The notes: generated by a model not told the origin, from the letters alone. Numbered from the stretch's first letter, positions 17,734 through 27,503 are shown. The stretch: DNA of 64,000 nucleotides from Nocardia speluncae NBRC 108251 (GCF_001613245.1 NZ_BDBZ01000002.1:248001-312000); one strand, 5' to 3'. Translations and numbers: made by a program.

Positions 17734-18777
17734 ATGTGGAAAACCCTTCGAACGAGGGTTCTGGGGACGGCAGCGATACTGGGGGCCATCACCCTGACTC
17801 TCGCCGGATGCGGTGGTTCCACCGCGGTATCCCGGCCGGTCTCCGGATCGTGGGACGAGGTGGTGGCGGCGGCGAATGAAGAGGGCTCCGTCACGATCTA
17901 CTCGACCCAAGCCCAACCGGTGCTCGCAGACCTCGAGCGGGCCTTCGAAAAAGCCTATCCCCGGATCGATCTGACCGTCGTCCGGGGCGTGGACTCCGAT
18001 CTGCTCTTCCGCGTCGATATCGAAGCCCGCACGGGCAAGGGCGCCGGAGATGTCGCGGTGATCACCGATACCGCCTGGATGCAGGCGGCCGCAGACACCG
18101 ACAAGGCGGTGCAGGTGATCGGCCCCGCGTTCGACGCACCCGAGTACCGGCGCGCCGACAGCGTTGTCGGCGGGAAGTTCTTCCTCGAGGGCGCGGTGGT
18201 CCTCGGCTTCGGCTGGAACACCGCCGCATACCCAAAGGGCATCCGGACGGCCCAGGATCTGCTCGACCCAGCACTGAAAGGCAAGGTCGGGATCGTCACC
18301 CCGGCCACCTCGCCGACCTACATCGACTACTACGACCACATCGAGGAGCACTACGGCGGCCACGAATTCCTCGAAAAACTCGCGCAGAATTCGCCGCGCA
18401 TCTATCCGAGCTCGCAACCACTCGGGCAGGCACTGGCCTCCGGCGAAATCGTGGCCGCGCTGATGTGCAACCCGATGCTGCCGGAGAAAGCCGCAGGGGC
18501 GCCCGTCGACTGGACCGCCGGACCGGCGGTGTGGGGCGCGCGCTGGTACGGCCTGGCGCTGGGTTCGGCCCCCCATCCCAATGCGGCGCAGGTACTCGCG
18601 GACTTCATGGTGAGCCGGCCCGGCCAGCAGGCGACGTCACCGGGATACGGGTCCGTCCTGCCCGATATCGAAGGGGCATTGGCAGTGGCACAGGACATTC
18701 CCGACCAGAACCTCGAGGTGACCGTCGGCGAAGGCGCCGAAAAGTACCGCAACGACTGGGAAAACATCTTCCAGTGA
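17734..18777 (+). CDS. second extracellular solute-binding lipoprotein
   Basis: A 347-residue lipoprotein with signal peptide and lipobox LAGC near residue 23, and the same type-2 binding fold as the protein at 14528 (SGSWDEVVAAA, EGSVTIYSTQ, KAYPRIDLTVV, RTGKGAGDVAV). No second permease or ATPase lies nearby, so it probably delivers to the permease/ATPase of the divergent operon, as an alternative receptor. ATG at 17734 is chosen with GGAAAGGATGAGG upstream; the longer open frame upstream lacks a signal-peptide-like start. Confidence 0.9.
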   Translation: MWKTLRTRVLGTAAILGAITLTLAGCGGSTAVSRPVSGSWDEVVAAANEEGSVTIYSTQAQPVLADLERAFEKAYPRIDLTVVRGVDSDLLFRVDIEARTGKGAGDVAVITDTAWMQAAADTDKAVQVIGPAFDAPEYRRADSVVGGKFFLEGAVVLGFGWNTAAYPKGIRTAQDLLDPALKGKVGIVTPATSPTYIDYYDHIEEHYGGHEFLEKLAQNSPRIYPSSQPLGQALASGEIVAALMCNPMLPEKAAGAPVDWTAGPAVWGARWYGLALGSAPHPNAAQVLADFMVSRPGQQATSPGYGSVLPDIEGALAVAQDIPDQNLEVTVGEGAEKYRNDWENIFQ

Positions 18778-18812
18778 GCACCGATCCCACCACCACAGAC
18801 GAGGAGACAACC

Positions 18813-19601
18813 GTGCCGGAACAGCAGTTCGACGGGAAGGTAGCGCTCATTACCGGCGCCGGATCCGGGATCGGTGCCGCCACCGCGCGAATGCTCGCGC
18901 GGCGCGGAGCGTCGGCCGTGCACCTCTGCGATATCGATCGGCAGGCGGTTGCCGGTGTGGCGGCCGATATCGTAGGCGGCGTCCCGGTCGCACTGGACGT
19001 GGCCGATTCGGCGCAGGTCGATCAGGCCTTCGCCGCAGCACTGGCCGAGCACGGCCGCGTCGATATCGTGGTCCACGCGGCGGGTGTCGACGACCCGCAC
19101 AGTAAGCAGCGCATCTACGAGGCCGCCGAACAGAATCGGCCGCCGGACGTGCTCACCCACCTCGGGGACGCCGACTGGCGGCGCATCCTATCGATCAATC
19201 TGGACGGCACCTTCCACGTCCTGCGCGCCGCGGTCCGGGCGATGAAGGACGCCGGCGGCGGCGCGATCGTCACCGTGGGTTCGTCCGCGGCGTTCGACAC
19301 CCTGGCCGGTTATCCGCACTACGCGGCGTCCAAGGCCGGAGTGCACGCGCTCAGCCAGTCGGTGGCAAAAGAGGTGGCGCATCTCGGGATCCGGGTGAAC
19401 ACCGTCGCGCCTGGTCCGGTCGATACGGGGATGGCCCAGCGTACGCCGCCGCATCTACGCGCGGCGATGTCCGAAGGCACAGGCCGCGGTTACGCCACCG
19501 CCGAAGAACTGGCCGACACCATCCTGTACCTCGCCGCACCATCCGCCGCCAATGTCGTGGGCGCGGTGTTGTTGAGCAACGGCGGCCGGTTCACGGTCTG
19601 A
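18813..19601 (+). CDS. SDR-family oxidoreductase
   Basis: A 262-residue SDR with TGAGSGIG near residue 14, catalytic VGSSAA and YAASK, and a C-terminal LLSNGGRFTV. An insertion (DDPHSKQRIYEAAEQNRPPDVLTHLGD) sits after the HAAG motif, unlike the other SDRs here. GTG at 18813 has GAGGAG at 18801-18806, six bases upstream, and is preferred to GTG at 18774, which overlaps the lipoprotein stop. Acts in the same pathway as the OYE-type reductase and the KstD-like flavoprotein. Confidence 0.88.
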   Translation: MPEQQFDGKVALITGAGSGIGAATARMLARRGASAVHLCDIDRQAVAGVAADIVGGVPVALDVADSAQVDQAFAAALAEHGRVDIVVHAAGVDDPHSKQRIYEAAEQNRPPDVLTHLGDADWRRILSINLDGTFHVLRAAVRAMKDAGGGAIVTVGSSAAFDTLAGYPHYAASKAGVHALSQSVAKEVAHLGIRVNTVAPGPVDTGMAQRTPPHLRAAMSEGTGRGYATAEELADTILYLAAPSAANVVGAVLLSNGGRFTV

Positions 19602-19631
19602 ATCACCGGATCGAACAGCAAGGGAGCAAGA

Positions 19632-20978
19632 ATGCAGAGGATCGACACCGATGTCCTGGTGATCGGCGCGGGTATGGCCGGTCTCACCGCCGCGGCTCGT
19701 TCGCTCGACCGCGGCGCTTCGGTCGTGGTGGTCGAGAAGGCCGATACCGTCGGCGGGTCGGCGCGCTTCGCCGGGTACGCCTGGACCGCACCCGACCGGG
19801 CGGTGATGGACGAGGTGAACCCGAACGGCGACCCGGCGCTGCGTACCGCGCTCGTCGACGGATTCGCCGACGGTATCGCATGGATCCGAGCGCTCGGCGT
19901 GCACTGCGCCGATGCGGTGCCGATCCTGCGCTACGGTCGCGGCCACCAATTCGACACCAACCAGTACCTCGACGAATGCCGGCGCCGGGTGAGCGCCCGG
20001 GGGCAGCTGTTCACCGGTACGGATACTCTGGCCCTGCGCACCGCAGACGGAGCGGTCACCGGCGCCCGAGTACGCAGGCCGGATGGCACCGAACTCGAGA
20101 TAAACAGTGCCGCAGTGGTTCTCGCCACCGGCGGATACCAGGCCGATGGCGCACTCGTCGCCGAGCACATCCATCCCCGCGCCGCCGATATGCAGGTGCG
20201 TTCCAATCCGGTGAGCGCGGGAGCCGGTCTGCGCCTGGCCGAAAGCGTGGGCGCCGCGACCGGGAACACTCGCTCCGGCTTCTACGGGCACCTGGTACCG
20301 ACGCAGGTGCCGTTCCGCGATCCCGCCGATTTCGTGGCATTGTCGCTGTACTACAGCGAACACGCGCTGCTGTTCAACCTCGGCAACCGGCGCTTCACCG
20401 ACGAGACCCAGGGCGATCACCTCACCGCGATGCACCTGCTCGAGCAGCCGGAATCCCGCGGCTTGCTGGTCGCCGACGAACGGGTGTACCGCGAATGGGT
20501 CCTCGGCAGTTATGTCGAGGGGGCGGTCGCGGTGGACAAGTTCGAACTCACCCAGCGCCGCGGCGGCCGCTGCGGAATCGCGGAGACCCTGGCGGATTTC
20601 GCCTATCTGCCGCCGGAGTGGGGATACGACGGGGCCGCCGTCGCCGAGCAGATCAGGCAGGTCAACGCCGCCGGTACCGCGGTCCGGCCCACGCGGACCC
20701 ACGACGACCAGCCTCTGGACAACGGCCCGTACTACATCATCGAAACATGCCCTGCACTGACCTTCCCGTTCCACGGCGTCCGCATCGACGCCACCGCACG
20801 GGTTCTGTCCGCGGCAGGCGGCTCGATTGCGGGGCTCTTCGCGGCGGGTTCCGACGCCGGCGGCCTCTATCACTATGCGTACGCCGGTGGTATCGCCCCC
20901 GCACTCGTCTTCGGCTTGGCCGCGGCCGATACCGCGACAGGACACCGGCCGGCCGTGCCCGCGGAGAACATCGGGTAG
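19632..20978 (+). CDS. FAD-dependent oxidoreductase, KstD/fumarate-reductase-like
   Basis: A 448-residue flavoprotein of the succinate dehydrogenase/fumarate reductase/3-ketosteroid dehydrogenase superfamily. FAD-binding GAGMAG lies at residues 12-17, the acidic end VVVEKAD near 35, GGSARFAGY after it, and a C-terminal FAD segment GSIAGLFAAGSDAGG. Members insert or remove C=C bonds next to a carbonyl. ATG at 19632 follows AAGGGAGCAAG. With the OYE-type reductase and SDRs it suggests redox remodelling of a cyclic or unsaturated ketone; true steroid specificity cannot be claimed. Confidence 0.85.
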   Translation: MQRIDTDVLVIGAGMAGLTAAARSLDRGASVVVVEKADTVGGSARFAGYAWTAPDRAVMDEVNPNGDPALRTALVDGFADGIAWIRALGVHCADAVPILRYGRGHQFDTNQYLDECRRRVSARGQLFTGTDTLALRTADGAVTGARVRRPDGTELEINSAAVVLATGGYQADGALVAEHIHPRAADMQVRSNPVSAGAGLRLAESVGAATGNTRSGFYGHLVPTQVPFRDPADFVALSLYYSEHALLFNLGNRRFTDETQGDHLTAMHLLEQPESRGLLVADERVYREWVLGSYVEGAVAVDKFELTQRRGGRCGIAETLADFAYLPPEWGYDGAAVAEQIRQVNAAGTAVRPTRTHDDQPLDNGPYYIIETCPALTFPFHGVRIDATARVLSAAGGSIAGLFAAGSDAGGLYHYAYAGGIAPALVFGLAAADTATGHRPAVPAENIG

Positions 20979-21134
20979 GCACCGAATGCACTGGGCCGCC
21001 GATGAGGGGCGGTCCAGCGCAGCCCTCTCATCGATCGACGATCATCGGCATGCCTCTTCGCCGGGTCCCTCGACCGCCGCGCGGAAACCGGCTCGATGGC
21101 CCGTTCCCGGCCTTCGCAGCACTATCCTGCTCGG

Positions 21135-21563
21135 ATGACGGAACCTCCCCGGTCACCCGGCCGCACCGGTGACATCGATATCGCGGCCGAAATCGAGCGG
21201 GTCCACGATCTGCTGGCGACCTGGCTGGGTTCGGCGGCCTCGCCGCGCGTCCTCGACGGGTTCGCCGCCGCGCACGACGAGGACTTCTCGATGATCACCA
21301 CCGCGGGCACGGTGGTGCGCAAACGCGACCTGCTGTCCGGACTGCACCGCGCGCGCAACAGCCGCCCCGGTCTGGTGATCGAGATCTCCGAGGTAGAAAC
21401 ACTGCGCTCGGAGGGCGATACCGCCGTGGTCCGTTTCGTCGAATGCCAGCGGGACGCCACCGGGTCGGAGTACCGGCGCACCACTGCGGTGCTGCACGTC
21501 GATCCGGATTCGACCTGCCACTGGGGCGCGGTGCAGGAGACAGCGGTCGCCGAGCCGGAGTAG
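21135..21563 (+). CDS. NTF2-like (SnoaL/DUF4440-type) protein
   Basis: A 142-residue protein that looks like a single NTF2-fold domain: helices with DLLATWLG and AAHDEDFSMIT, then strands TVVRKRDLLSGL, VIEISEVETLRSEGDTAVVRFVECQ and a final strand pair. Such proteins are ligand-binding or small isomerase/hydrolase-like units. ATG at 21135 is chosen to avoid a poor 13-residue extension. It stands alone between the FAD gene and a convergent MFS gene. No function is assigned. Confidence 0.7.
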   Translation: MTEPPRSPGRTGDIDIAAEIERVHDLLATWLGSAASPRVLDGFAAAHDEDFSMITTAGTVVRKRDLLSGLHRARNSRPGLVIEISEVETLRSEGDTAVVRFVECQRDATGSEYRRTTAVLHVDPDSTCHWGAVQETAVAEPE

Positions 21564-21593
21564 CTTCCCGGGTTGCCCGGATCCGTTCTGCTG

Positions 21594-22826
21594 TCAGGCG
21601 CGCGGTGCTGCTCCGCGCCGGGCCGCCCACACCGTGACGGTGAAGAGCAGGACACCCAGGAGAGCGAGTCCGGCCCCGACCACCGCGGGTGCCGTGTAGC
21701 CGTAGCCCGCGGCGATCACCAGCCCGCCGAGCCAGGCGCCGGCCGCGTTCGCGATGTTCAGGGCGGCGTGGTTGAGCGCGGCCGCCAATGTCTGCGCGTC
21801 GGCGGCCACGTCCATGAGCCGGGTTTGCAGGCCGGGCGCCAGGGCAGCGCCCGCCGCCCCGACCAGCAGCGCGCCGATCCCGGCCGTGACCGGATTGTGC
21901 GCGGCGGCCACGAACACCGTCAGGATCACCATCATCGCGCCCATGGCCAGGAAGATCGACCGATCCACACCACGGTCGGCGAGTACACCGCCGATGATAT
22001 TGCCCAGCACCATGCCGACCCCGAACAGCATCAGCACCAGCGGCACCAGCCCGGTGCTCAAGCCGGCCACATCGGTGAGGGTCGTGCTCACATACGTGTA
22101 GACCGCGAACATGCCACCGAAACCGATGGCGCCCACGGCCAGCGTGAGCAGCACCTGCGGGCGGCGCAGCGCACCCAGTTCGGTGAGCGGATTGGTGATC
22201 GCGATCCCGGTCAGGGCCGGCACATAGCGCAACAGGGCCACGACGGTGGCCACTCCGATCACCCCGACCAGAACGAACGCACTGCGCCAGCCGAGGTGCT
22301 GCCCCAGCCAGGTCGCGGTGGGAACACCGACGACATTGGCGGTGCTCAGCCCGAGCATCACCGCCGCCACCGCCTTCGCACGCTGCCCGGCCGGCGCCAG
22401 TGTGGCCGCGGCCAGCGAGGCGACCCCGAAATACGCACCGTGCGGAAGGCCGGCCACGAAACGCGCCGCGACGAACGTCGCGAAATTCGGCGCGAACGCC
22501 GAGGCCAGATTGCCGATAGTGAAAGCCACCATCAGCACGACCAGGAGACGTTTGCGCGCCACCGACGCACAGGCCGCCGCGATCACGGGCGCGCCGACCA
22601 CCACCCCGAGCGCATAAGCAGAGACAGCATGACCGGCAGCGGGCTCGGACACCGTGAACGCGTCCGCGATATCGGGCAGCAGCCCCATCGTGACGAATTC
22701 GGTGGTACCGATCCCGAAACCGCCCAGCGCCAGCGCCAGCATCGCCGGGATATGCCAGCTGGTGCGAGCAGTGTGGCCCGAGTTCGGGGCCGTACCGGTA
22801 GCCGTAGAAGTCACGCTCTCGTGCAA
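21594..22826 (-). CDS. MFS transporter (DHA1, drug or sugar efflux type)
   Basis: A 410-residue membrane protein with about twelve hydrophobic helices. The opening GGFGIGTTEFVTMGLLPDIA and the following helices match the AraJ/chloramphenicol-efflux branch of the major facilitator superfamily, proton-driven exporters. The start is uncertain: TTG at 22826 gives the listed length, and GTG at 22814 is as likely; neither has a clear ribosome site. The upstream 210-base gap separates it from a divergent esterase gene. The exported substrate is unknown. Confidence 0.88.
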   Translation of the reverse strand: MHESVTSTATGTAPNSGHTARTSWHIPAMLALALGGFGIGTTEFVTMGLLPDIADAFTVSEPAAGHAVSAYALGVVVGAPVIAAACASVARKRLLVVLMVAFTIGNLASAFAPNFATFVAARFVAGLPHGAYFGVASLAAATLAPAGQRAKAVAAVMLGLSTANVVGVPTATWLGQHLGWRSAFVLVGVIGVATVVALLRYVPALTGIAITNPLTELGALRRPQVLLTLAVGAIGFGGMFAVYTYVSTTLTDVAGLSTGLVPLVLMLFGVGMVLGNIIGGVLADRGVDRSIFLAMGAMMVILTVFVAAAHNPVTAGIGALLVGAAGAALAPGLQTRLMDVAADAQTLAAALNHAALNIANAAGAWLGGLVIAAGYGYTAPAVVGAGLALLGVLLFTVTVWAARRGAAPRA

Positions 22827-23036
22827 CAGGTGGTCCGCGGGCAGGTTTCCTTATCCCCGCTGTGAGTTCGCCCACCGTATGCACCTGACCCACCCGCCCG
22901 ACCTCGGATTCCGCTCGGCGGTCCGGACGATACGATCGCCGTGGTCTGCGAGGTCGTCGGCTCGGATGCCGGGCGGCGAATATCCTGGGTACCTCCGGCC
23001 CACCCGAAGCTCGCACGCCATAGACGAGGACGGCGG

Positions 23037-23879
23037 ATGAACGACCCACAGGTCCGGGACCGAACGCTCGACGGACTCCGCGGCGCGGTGCCGATCCGGG
23101 AGTATCTGCCCGCGGACCCCGATACGGCGGCAGACCCCCTGCTGTGGATCCACGGGGGCGCGTTCGTCTCCGGCGGGCTCGATCAGCATGAATCCCATGC
23201 GGTGGCGTCGCGGGTGGCCGCGTCCGGCCGGCGGGTTCGCACCGTCGACTATGCACTGGTGCCGAGGTTCCGGATCTGGGGTCCCCCGGTCCTGCGCCCC
23301 TCGTCCAACCGCTATCCGGCGCCGTTGGACGATGTCCTCACCGCCGCCACCGACCTCATGGCGGGGGGAGGGCGGCGGATCGTGATCGGTGGCGCGAGCG
23401 CGGGAGCCTGCCTCGCTGCCTCGGGCGCACTGCGGTTGCGTGACCGGTCGGCGGAGGTGCCGGCCGGAATAATCCTCGCCTACGCGACCCTGCACGCCGA
23501 ACTGCCGTCGCTGCCGGATTCCGTCCGGGCACGGGTGCGAGGACGGCGCCGGATCGGCACTTACACGCCGCGGATGATCCGCCGGATGAACCTCAACTAT
23601 GTAGGCTCGCCGCAACTGCTCGCGGATCCGGAGGTTTTCCCGGGCGGCGGCAAACTGGCCGCCCTGCCGCCGGTGCTACTGCTCGACGCCGCCTACGACA
23701 CACTGAGCGCCTCGAGTACCGCTTTCGCCGGTGAACTGACCGAGGCCGGGGTGCCGGCCGAACACCACGTGGTCTCCGGCACCCGCCACGGTTTCCTCGA
23801 CCGCCCCGATTCCCCCGGTTTCCGTGCCGGAATCGACGCGATCCTCGATTGGCTCGGCCGGACCGCGCGCAACGGCTGA
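23037..23879 (+). CDS. alpha/beta-hydrolase, HSL-type esterase
   Basis: A 280-residue alpha/beta-hydrolase. The oxyanion-hole motif HGGAFVSG lies near residue 38, the nucleophile elbow reads GGASAGA (serine in GxSxG) near 120, and the catalytic Asp and His are visible in LLLDAAYDTLSASS and TRHGFLD. This fits the hormone-sensitive-lipase family of carboxylesterases acting on short acyl esters. ATG at 23037 follows GAGGACGGCGG. Divergent from the MFS gene and convergent with the cupin gene; no operon partner. Confidence 0.88.
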   Translation: MNDPQVRDRTLDGLRGAVPIREYLPADPDTAADPLLWIHGGAFVSGGLDQHESHAVASRVAASGRRVRTVDYALVPRFRIWGPPVLRPSSNRYPAPLDDVLTAATDLMAGGGRRIVIGGASAGACLAASGALRLRDRSAEVPAGIILAYATLHAELPSLPDSVRARVRGRRRIGTYTPRMIRRMNLNYVGSPQLLADPEVFPGGGKLAALPPVLLLDAAYDTLSASSTAFAGELTEAGVPAEHHVVSGTRHGFLDRPDSPGFRAGIDAILDWLGRTARNG

Positions 23880-23964
23880 TCGCGACGCTACGAACGCGGT
23901 GGCAGTGGAACGGCCGCCGCGACCGGTCCCTGCACACCGCGGCCGTGCCCGGCCGGAACCGTAC

Positions 23965-25014
23965 TCAGCGCGCGGTGGCCGGCTGCCCTTCGGCCGGATG
24001 GACTCCGTATCGGTCGGTTTCCATCAGATACGCGATATCCCGGCCGGCGGGGGTCATCGTCAACGAGGACCGGGTTTCCAGCAGCCAGGCGCGGTAACCG
24101 GGCTGGACGTTTTCTTCGGGACCCTGGTGCAGGATGCCCTTCGGGGTCCAGGTGACCGTGCCGGGCGTATCGACCGAACCCCACGGCGAGGGGCCCATGC
24201 CGTAGCAGATGACCTCGTCGAAATCGGCGTTGTGATGGACCGGGGGCCGAGCACTGTGCCGGCTACCGACGCCGAAGATGAAGTCGCGGCCGGAGGTACT
24301 GCTCATCAGCTGGGCGGGCGCCAGTCCGCCCTCGGCGACAGCGAGCCCCTGTACGTTCTCGATATTGAACCGGACCACCAGCGGAGCGCCGATGACATCG
24401 AGGCACGGGATCGGGTCCACGTCGTAGAAATACGATGTGAACCTGTCGCCGGTACGGACCACGACCTCGTATTCGTCGTCCACCGGGAGCCCGGGCCGGC
24501 CGTGCGGGACGGGGCGATCGAGGTGGAGGTCGGGGTTGAAGGTCGCGGGTGCGCCCTCGGGGTCCAGGCGTAGTTCGCTGGTGGTGACCACGATGAATTC
24601 GTTGATCTCTTCGGCGATTTCACCCCAGCGGTAGGTCACGGCGCGCGGGATGAGCACGAAATCGCCGGTACGGACCTCTAGTGTGCCGACCTCGGTGTCG
24701 AGTTGGCCGCGCCCGGATACGATGTAGTGCAGTTCGTCGGCCCACACGTTCACGTAGCCGAATGACATGGCGGCGGCGCGACGGTTCAGCTCGAGGCCGA
24801 TTCCCTCGCCCTCCAGGATCGTCACCGGCAGGGCTTTGGGTTCGGCGAAAACCTGGGCCGGTAGATCCCACGTGTGGAAACGGCGCGGTAGGTATTCACC
24901 GCGGGCGCGTAGGAAACGAGGCCGGTACTGGGCCCGGACGATCGTGGTATTCGGGCCGGCGAAACCGTTGCGGGAGAAAAGCTCGATATTGGGCGCCAGG
25001 ACTTCGTCCGGCAT
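23965..25014 (-). CDS. homogentisate 1,2-dioxygenase-like cupin protein
   Basis: A 349-residue two-cupin protein resembling the HmgA family. The N-terminal cupin carries WADELHYIVSGRG near residue 91 and GDFVLIPRAVTYRW near 117. The C-terminal cupin has His260/His261 followed by Glu267 (HHNADFDE) and His296 (ILHQGPEE), the spacing expected for the iron ligands of homogentisate dioxygenase. It may cleave an aromatic ring using iron and O2. It is shorter than typical HmgA (about 400-440 residues), so the substrate may differ. GGAGGT precedes the ATG. No other tyrosine-pathway gene is nearby. Confidence 0.75.
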   Translation of the reverse strand: MPDEVLAPNIELFSRNGFAGPNTTIVRAQYRPRFLRARGEYLPRRFHTWDLPAQVFAEPKALPVTILEGEGIGLELNRRAAAMSFGYVNVWADELHYIVSGRGQLDTEVGTLEVRTGDFVLIPRAVTYRWGEIAEEINEFIVVTTSELRLDPEGAPATFNPDLHLDRPVPHGRPGLPVDDEYEVVVRTGDRFTSYFYDVDPIPCLDVIGAPLVVRFNIENVQGLAVAEGGLAPAQLMSSTSGRDFIFGVGSRHSARPPVHHNADFDEVICYGMGPSPWGSVDTPGTVTWTPKGILHQGPEENVQPGYRAWLLETRSSLTMTPAGRDIAYLMETDRYGVHPAEGQPATAR

Positions 25015-25217
25015 GCAGCACCTCCGAAAATCGTTGTGCCACAGATCCTAGACAAGAGACTCGGTGTCCGCGCACTTTTGCGAACTCACTATTCCGGAGT
25101 TAACTGGTACCGAAAGTACACTCGCCCTGGCGAATCCGGATCGACCCCGAACGGTCCGCCCATCGGAGCGCTCTCGGCTGCTACCGAATTCACGCCCACC
25201 CGAATCCGTGGGACGGT

Positions 25218-26123
25218 TCAGGTCCTGGTGGCACACTGCACAAGCAGGTCCGCCGCACCGGCCGGTGGCGTCGCGCGGCGCCAGATCACCCGGAACTGCC
25301 GATCGAGGACCACTCCATCCGCGAGCGCCACCCGGCGCAACGCACCGGTCGCGAGCTCGGGCGCAGCGACAAGAGAACTGAGCACCGCCGGGGCCATCCC
25401 GGTCCGGGCGGCCGCGACGATGGCGACCGCGGAGCCCAGTTCGGCCGCAGGCGGCGCCGGTGGGCCGTACCCACTCAGAATTTCCCAGACGGTGTCGCGG
25501 GTACCGGATCCCGGTTCGCGCCACAGCAGCGGTGTCGCGACCAGTTCGCGCAAGGCGACCGGCACGGTCCGGGTGGCCCACGGATGCGTGGGTCCCACCA
25601 CCAGCAGTAACTCGTCGGCGCCGAGCGCCCGGCCACCGAGTTCCGGGGGCGGATGGGGGCCTTCTACGAAGCCGAGGTCGGCGTCACCCGCACGGACCAT
25701 GGCTTCCACGTGCGTGGTGTTGTCCACCTCCAGCGATACCGCGATATCCGGCCGGATCCCGCGCAACGCCGCCAGCCACTGCGGAATCCGATGGTCGGCG
25801 ATGGTTTTCGAGGCCGCAATCCGCAGTCTCGGGGCGTCGGTGCTGTGCAGTGCAGTGACGGTATCGTTGAACGACCGGGCCGCATCCAGCACCGTCCGCG
25901 CGGCGGCGACCACGGTGCGGCCGGTGTCGGTAAGGGTGGAACCGGTGGGGCCGCGGTCGAGCAGTCGCACACGCATCCGTCGTTCGAGAGCACTGATCCG
26001 CATACTCGCCGCGGGCTGGCTCATACCGTGACGGCGTGCCGCCGCACCCAGACTTCCTGCATCCGCGACCGAGACCAGCAGGTCCAGCACGGCGAGGTCG
26101 GGGGTTCCGGGCGGCAAGGTCAC
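25218..26123 (-). CDS. LysR-family transcriptional regulator
   Basis: About 301 residues. A winged helix-turn-helix at the N-terminus (VADAGSLGAAARRHGMSQPAASMRISALERRMRVRL, split here from one continuous helix-turn-helix region) is followed by the LysR effector domain. GTG at 26123 is chosen because CATAAT (26136-26131) sits seven bases upstream, which would give a leaderless mRNA; GTG at 26165 adds 14 residues. It is divergent from the YeiH-type transporter gene, the usual arrangement of a LysR regulator with its target. Confidence 0.88.
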   Translation of the reverse strand: MTLPPGTPDLAVLDLLVSVADAGSLGAAARRHGMSQPAASMRISALERRMRVRLLDRGPTGSTLTDTGRTVVAAARTVLDAARSFNDTVTALHSTDAPRLRIAASKTIADHRIPQWLAALRGIRPDIAVSLEVDNTTHVEAMVRAGDADLGFVEGPHPPPELGGRALGADELLLVVGPTHPWATRTVPVALRELVATPLLWREPGSGTRDTVWEILSGYGPPAPPAAELGSAVAIVAAARTGMAPAVLSSLVAAPELATGALRRVALADGVVLDRQFRVIWRRATPPAGAADLLVQCATRT

Positions 26124-26240
26124 AGGGTCGATTATGGGTGGTCGGCACACCGGCCTCACCGGCACCCATCAGTTCCGCTTATGACCTCCTGCGGATTCGA
26201 CGGCTACCGGGGCCCGCCCGGGTCCGACAAGGTCGGACCG

Positions 26241-27245
26241 GTGACAGACGTATATCGCAGAATTCCGGGGCTCGGCCTGGCCGCCGGCCTCGCGACCGTG
26301 GCGACGCTGCTCGGCACGTTCGTCCCGGTGGCCGGCGCGCCGGTCCTCGCTCTGGTCGCCGGTGCCGCGGTCGGTATGCGCGCCGAGGGGCAGGTGGCGG
26401 ATTCGGGCCGGTTCGGACCGGGGCTGGCCTGGGCGCGGCAGCATCTACTCGGCGCGGCGATCGCACTGCTCGGGCTCGGACTCCCGGTGGGAGCGGTGTT
26501 CACGGTCGGGCGCGAAACCGCTGTGGTCCTGCTCGGGACCTTGTGCGCTGGAGCGGTGACCGCATTGTTCGTCGGCCGGCTACTGGGGCTGCACCGCGAA
26601 TCGGTGATCCTGATCGCCGCCGGGACGACGATCTGCGGTGCCTCGGCCATCGCCGCCACCACCGCGGTATTGAAACCGGACCGCGAGCGTGTCGCCTACG
26701 CGCTCGGGACCATCTTCGTTTTCAATATCGTCGCGGTGCTCGCCTATCCCCCACTGGGCCGGACGATCGGAATGTCGGAGGAGGCGTTCGGCCTGTGGGC
26801 CGGCACCGCAATCAACGACACCTCGTCGGTACTCGCGGCCGGTATCGCCTTCGGGCCGGTGGCCGCGAGTTTCGCGGTAGTCGTGAAACTGGTGCGCAGC
26901 CTGATGATCATCCCACTGTGCGTCGGCCTGCATTTCTCCTGCCGCCGCACCGATACCGGCGACCTCGCCAGGCCTCCCCTGTGGCGGACCGTCCCCCTGT
27001 TCGTCGTGCTCTTCCTCGCCGCCTCGGTCGTCGCCGGGACCGGCGTACTGCCGTCGTCCTGGACCGCGCACCTCACCGATCTCAGTTCCTGGTTGGTCGC
27101 CGCCGTACTCGCCGCGATCGGCACCTCCCTCACCTGGCGGCGGCTACGGTCGGCCGGCTCGCGGCCACTGATGTTCGGCGGAGCACTCGCCGTGGTTCTC
27201 GCACTGTCGGCGCTCGCCCTGCAGTGGTGCACCGGCTGGCGCTGA
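26241..27245 (+). CDS. YeiH-type putative sulfate exporter family transporter
   Basis: About 334 residues with roughly ten hydrophobic helices, matching the YeiH/UPF0324 family: GRETAVVLLGTLCAGAV, IAAGTTICGASAIAAT and the conserved NDTSSVLAAG segment. Members are annotated as sulfate or related anion exporters; transport activity is poorly proven. GTG at 26241 (VTDVYRRIPGLG) follows AAGGTCGG at the right spacing; ATG at 26181 would add 20 residues without a ribosome site. Probably controlled by the divergent LysR gene. Confidence 0.85.
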   Translation: MTDVYRRIPGLGLAAGLATVATLLGTFVPVAGAPVLALVAGAAVGMRAEGQVADSGRFGPGLAWARQHLLGAAIALLGLGLPVGAVFTVGRETAVVLLGTLCAGAVTALFVGRLLGLHRESVILIAAGTTICGASAIAATTAVLKPDRERVAYALGTIFVFNIVAVLAYPPLGRTIGMSEEAFGLWAGTAINDTSSVLAAGIAFGPVAASFAVVVKLVRSLMIIPLCVGLHFSCRRTDTGDLARPPLWRTVPLFVVLFLAASVVAGTGVLPSSWTAHLTDLSSWLVAAVLAAIGTSLTWRRLRSAGSRPLMFGGALAVVLALSALALQWCTGWR

Positions 27246-27503
27246 GCGCACCGCCGGCCTGATCGCCGACTCGGCTCGCCGAACGGCGGCCGACCGGGTC
27301 CGGGCATCCGCCGCCGACGTCCGGGCGGAGAAATCGGGAGTGGTGAAGTTCAGCAGACCTCGGCTTTCGAGTTCGCCGCCCGGCGGGTGGGTATCATCTC
27401 CGGCCGTACGCGATACGTGTACCGGCCGAGCCTTTTCGAGCAGGTAGTACCGGCCGTTCCGGATAGCGCCCGGAGTGCCGGCGCACAACCTCAGGGGGTA
27501 CCA

